From Dethiothermospora halolimnae (GTDB taxonomy: Bacteria > Bacillota > Clostridia > Tissierellales > VENL01), in the NCBI RefSeq assembly GCF_037577855.1, contig NZ_JBAKFX010000042.1, positions 1 to 34,785 of the forward strand: a DNA stretch of 34,785 nucleotides, read 5' to 3'. Each line of letters opens with the position of its first letter. Position 1 is the stretch's first letter. Positions 33,264 to 34,785 of the stretch are shown here, one piece after another. A model generated the notes under the pieces. The model was not told the origin of the DNA. It saw only the letters and a list, made by a program, of their open reading frames with translations, and did no database searches. A program made the translations under genes and the position numbers.

Positions 33264-34196
33264 TTAAGCCTTCTTTAACTTTCTAAAATCAAAAATTACA
33301 TCTATTACTCCCAACATAGATAGTATACCGCTTAAAAATGGAATATTTATTATTACAATTATCATTACAATTATCTTTATGGCTTTATTTACTTTCATAT
33401 TACTAACCCAATAAATTATAAGGGATAGACCTTGAAGGAAGAATACAATAGATAATATAAATGACATGTTCATAAATATTGTATTGTAGTTTAATATCTT
33501 TAGGTATTTTATTATAAAGCTTCCTATAAGCATTACTGCACTTCCTAATATTATGTTACTGGGAAGTCTAAAATACATAAATTTACCCATCTTGAACTTT
33601 TTATACCCAATTTTGTTTAATATAATACTTAATAACAAAAGATTTATATAGCTTATTATAAAGGAAAATACTATTATCATAGTTGGTATAACAACTACAA
33701 GATAATCACTGACTGATTTAAACATATCTCGAAATTGAAGTACTTCATTATTAGAAAGTCCTCTATTCTCTATGTTTTTCATCGAATTTTCGAAAAATTT
33801 TCTGATAAATACCTCCATTTCATTGGTTACATCTATATCTAAGGTATACTCTAATATTATAAATCTTAAAAACAGTGAAATTAGCACTATACCTGCTCCA
33901 AATAATAATACATGGGACGATTTATATTCTTTTTCAATAGTATATTGTATAAAAATTGATAATGGTACAAACAAAATAGCTAAAACCAATGACATTGATA
34001 TTCCCATTATCAGTGTCATAAAACCAATGGACAATATCATAGACACTATATTGTACTTCATTTCATACTTTATCCCAAATACTATAAAAGGAACCGGTAG
34101 TAAGAGTAATATAGGAGTTATATAAAGTCCTATAAATCCCAATACAGCAACTAATATGGCGACTAATATAGCCATAAATATTGGATTTTTAGTCAA
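33264..34196 (-). CDS. yybS: YybS-family (DUF2232) membrane protein
   Basis: A 310-aa integral membrane protein with about eight hydrophobic helices and short loops, the topology of the DUF2232/YybS family that normally precedes gdpP-rplI-dnaB in Firmicutes. The function is unknown, possibly transport. The TTG start at 34196 is chosen for GAGGTG 6 nt upstream; a GTG at 34205 lies within that SD. It is 23 nt before gdpP and follows the MazG-like gene, so all are one operon. Confidence 0.88.
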   Translation of the reverse strand: MTKNPIFMAILVAILVAVLGFIGLYITPILLLLPVPFIVFGIKYEMKYNIVSMILSIGFMTLIMGISMSLVLAILFVPLSIFIQYTIEKEYKSSHVLLFGAGIVLISLFLRFIILEYTLDIDVTNEMEVFIRKFFENSMKNIENRGLSNNEVLQFRDMFKSVSDYLVVVIPTMIIVFSFIISYINLLLLSIILNKIGYKKFKMGKFMYFRLPSNIILGSAVMLIGSFIIKYLKILNYNTIFMNMSFILSIVFFLQGLSLIIYWVSNMKVNKAIKIIVMIIVIINIPFLSGILSMLGVIDVIFDFRKLKKA

Positions 34197-34207
34197 AATT
34201 ATCACCT

Positions 34208-34531
34208 CTATTTTCTTGTCTTATTTAAATGATCCTTAAGTTTTGTTAGGTCCCCATACCACTTTTCTATTTTATGTTCCTCTACTATACTAAGTTTAAC
34301 TTTACTTTTTACCTTCTCATCTATTTTATCAAAGGAAAAACCAAGTCTCTTTCCAAGTAGATATGTAACTAAAATTATATTAGCAATAGCATCTAGAATA
34401 GCCTCTTGCCCACTTTTGACCCCATTAACCAATAGGCCAAACAAATGGGCTATTGCATTTAGAGTTTCACTTTTTAGCCATTCTATCACCTTTATATTCT
34501 TTGTAATATCCATATTTTTATTATATCCCAC
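34208..34531 (-). CDS. MazG-like family protein
   Basis: A 107-aa all-helical protein. The segment KVIEWLKSETLNAIAHLF, then EAILDAIANIILVTYLLGKRLG and a C-terminal EEHKIEKWYGDLTKL match the clostridial MazG-like family, related to nucleotide pyrophosphohydrolases. The paired acidic residues in the helices could bind Mg, but the nucleotide substrate is not known. The start is GTG at 34531, 6 nt after GGGAGGG. It is the first gene of the yybS-gdpP-rplI unit, 11 nt before yybS. Confidence 0.82.
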   Translation of the reverse strand: MGYNKNMDITKNIKVIEWLKSETLNAIAHLFGLLVNGVKSGQEAILDAIANIILVTYLLGKRLGFSFDKIDEKVKSKVKLSIVEEHKIEKWYGDLTKLKDHLNKTRK

Positions 34532-34685
34532 AATTATCCCTCCCAACTACATTATAACAGATATCACTGTAAAATATATAATATAAATAGCATATTATGA
34601 TTTTATAAGTTAGGATTTACTGTGTCAAATCCATATAAACTAAAAAACGACCCCTAGGGGCAATGTCATTAAGTTAAGAAGAAAT

Positions 34686-34726
34686 AAAGAGTTTTGTGTG
34701 TTCTTACACACAGAGCTCTTTTTTTA
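34686..34726. terminator. Terminator-like hairpin near the right end
   Basis: AAAGAG..TGTGTG and CACACA..CTCTTT form a long imperfect stem with a 6-nt loop, followed by seven T on the plus strand and a U-rich tract on the minus. It probably ends a minus-strand gene beyond the window. The remaining 34532-34685 and 34727-34785 hold no gene that I can support. Confidence 0.6.
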
Positions 34727-34785
34727 TGTAATATTTTCATAAAACCTTTGATAAATTAGCAAAAATGCGGTGAATAACCTTGAGC

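Overview
The window is AT-rich, Gram-positive DNA from a low-GC Firmicute. Gene content and order point to the Clostridia/Tissierellia side of the phylum, but the species cannot be named. Most of it is conserved origin-proximal chromosome: rlmH, the small CxxH/CxxC gene, htrA, walJ, murA, walI-walH-walK-walR, purA, dnaB, rplI, gdpP and yybS. A related order lies near oriC in Bacillus. Nearly all genes are on the minus strand. Supporting signals are TTG/GTG starts with strong Shine-Dalgarno (SD) sites, many hairpin terminators, and a clostridial-type pair of DnaD-domain and DnaC/DnaI-like loader genes.

Layout. (1) 1-5037 is accessory DNA, probably the end of an integrative element: small unknown genes, a short RadC-type JAB protein, a DUF2958 protein and a 527-residue large serine recombinase. 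The recombinase reads convergently into the 3' end of rlmH, so its last residues are written on the antisense strand of the rlmH tail. This is the same target position used by staphylococcal SCC elements. (2) 5038-15134 holds cell-wall control: walR-walK-(secreted 201-aa protein)-walH-walI, closed by a strong terminator, then murA-walJ-htrA. (3) 15276-20635 holds exported or envelope proteins: a gluzincin peptidase, a subtilisin-like protease, a YcdB/YcdC-type protein and a LysM-G5-M23 endopeptidase. (4) 20987-23062 is the DnaD-domain/helicase-loader pair. (5) 23244-24113 has five tRNA genes (5'-Lys-Glu-Val-Asp-Thr on the minus strand) with unusual spacer repeats, including two 121-bp tandem copies that carry the 5' end of tRNA-Thr. 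(6) 24470-34531 holds purA, a dual HD-GYP protein, an acetyltransferase, a flavodiiron protein, dnaB, rplI, gdpP, yybS and a MazG-like gene.

Regulation that can be read directly: sites fitting the WalR consensus (TGTWAH-N5-TGTWAH) lie before the secreted-protein gene inside the wal cluster and, as an 11-bp-period array, before the M23 endopeptidase gene. This suggests a WalRK circuit that controls its own accessory genes and a cell-wall hydrolase. A cluster of five DnaA-box-like 9-mers, four of them in a perfect 30-bp-arm palindrome, lies between the HD-GYP and acetyltransferase genes. It is the best candidate here for an undescribed chromosomal DnaA-binding locus.

No complete new defence or enzymatic system is visible. 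The most novel points are the recombinase/rlmH junction, the DnaA-box palindrome, the WalR sites and the tRNA-spacer repeats.
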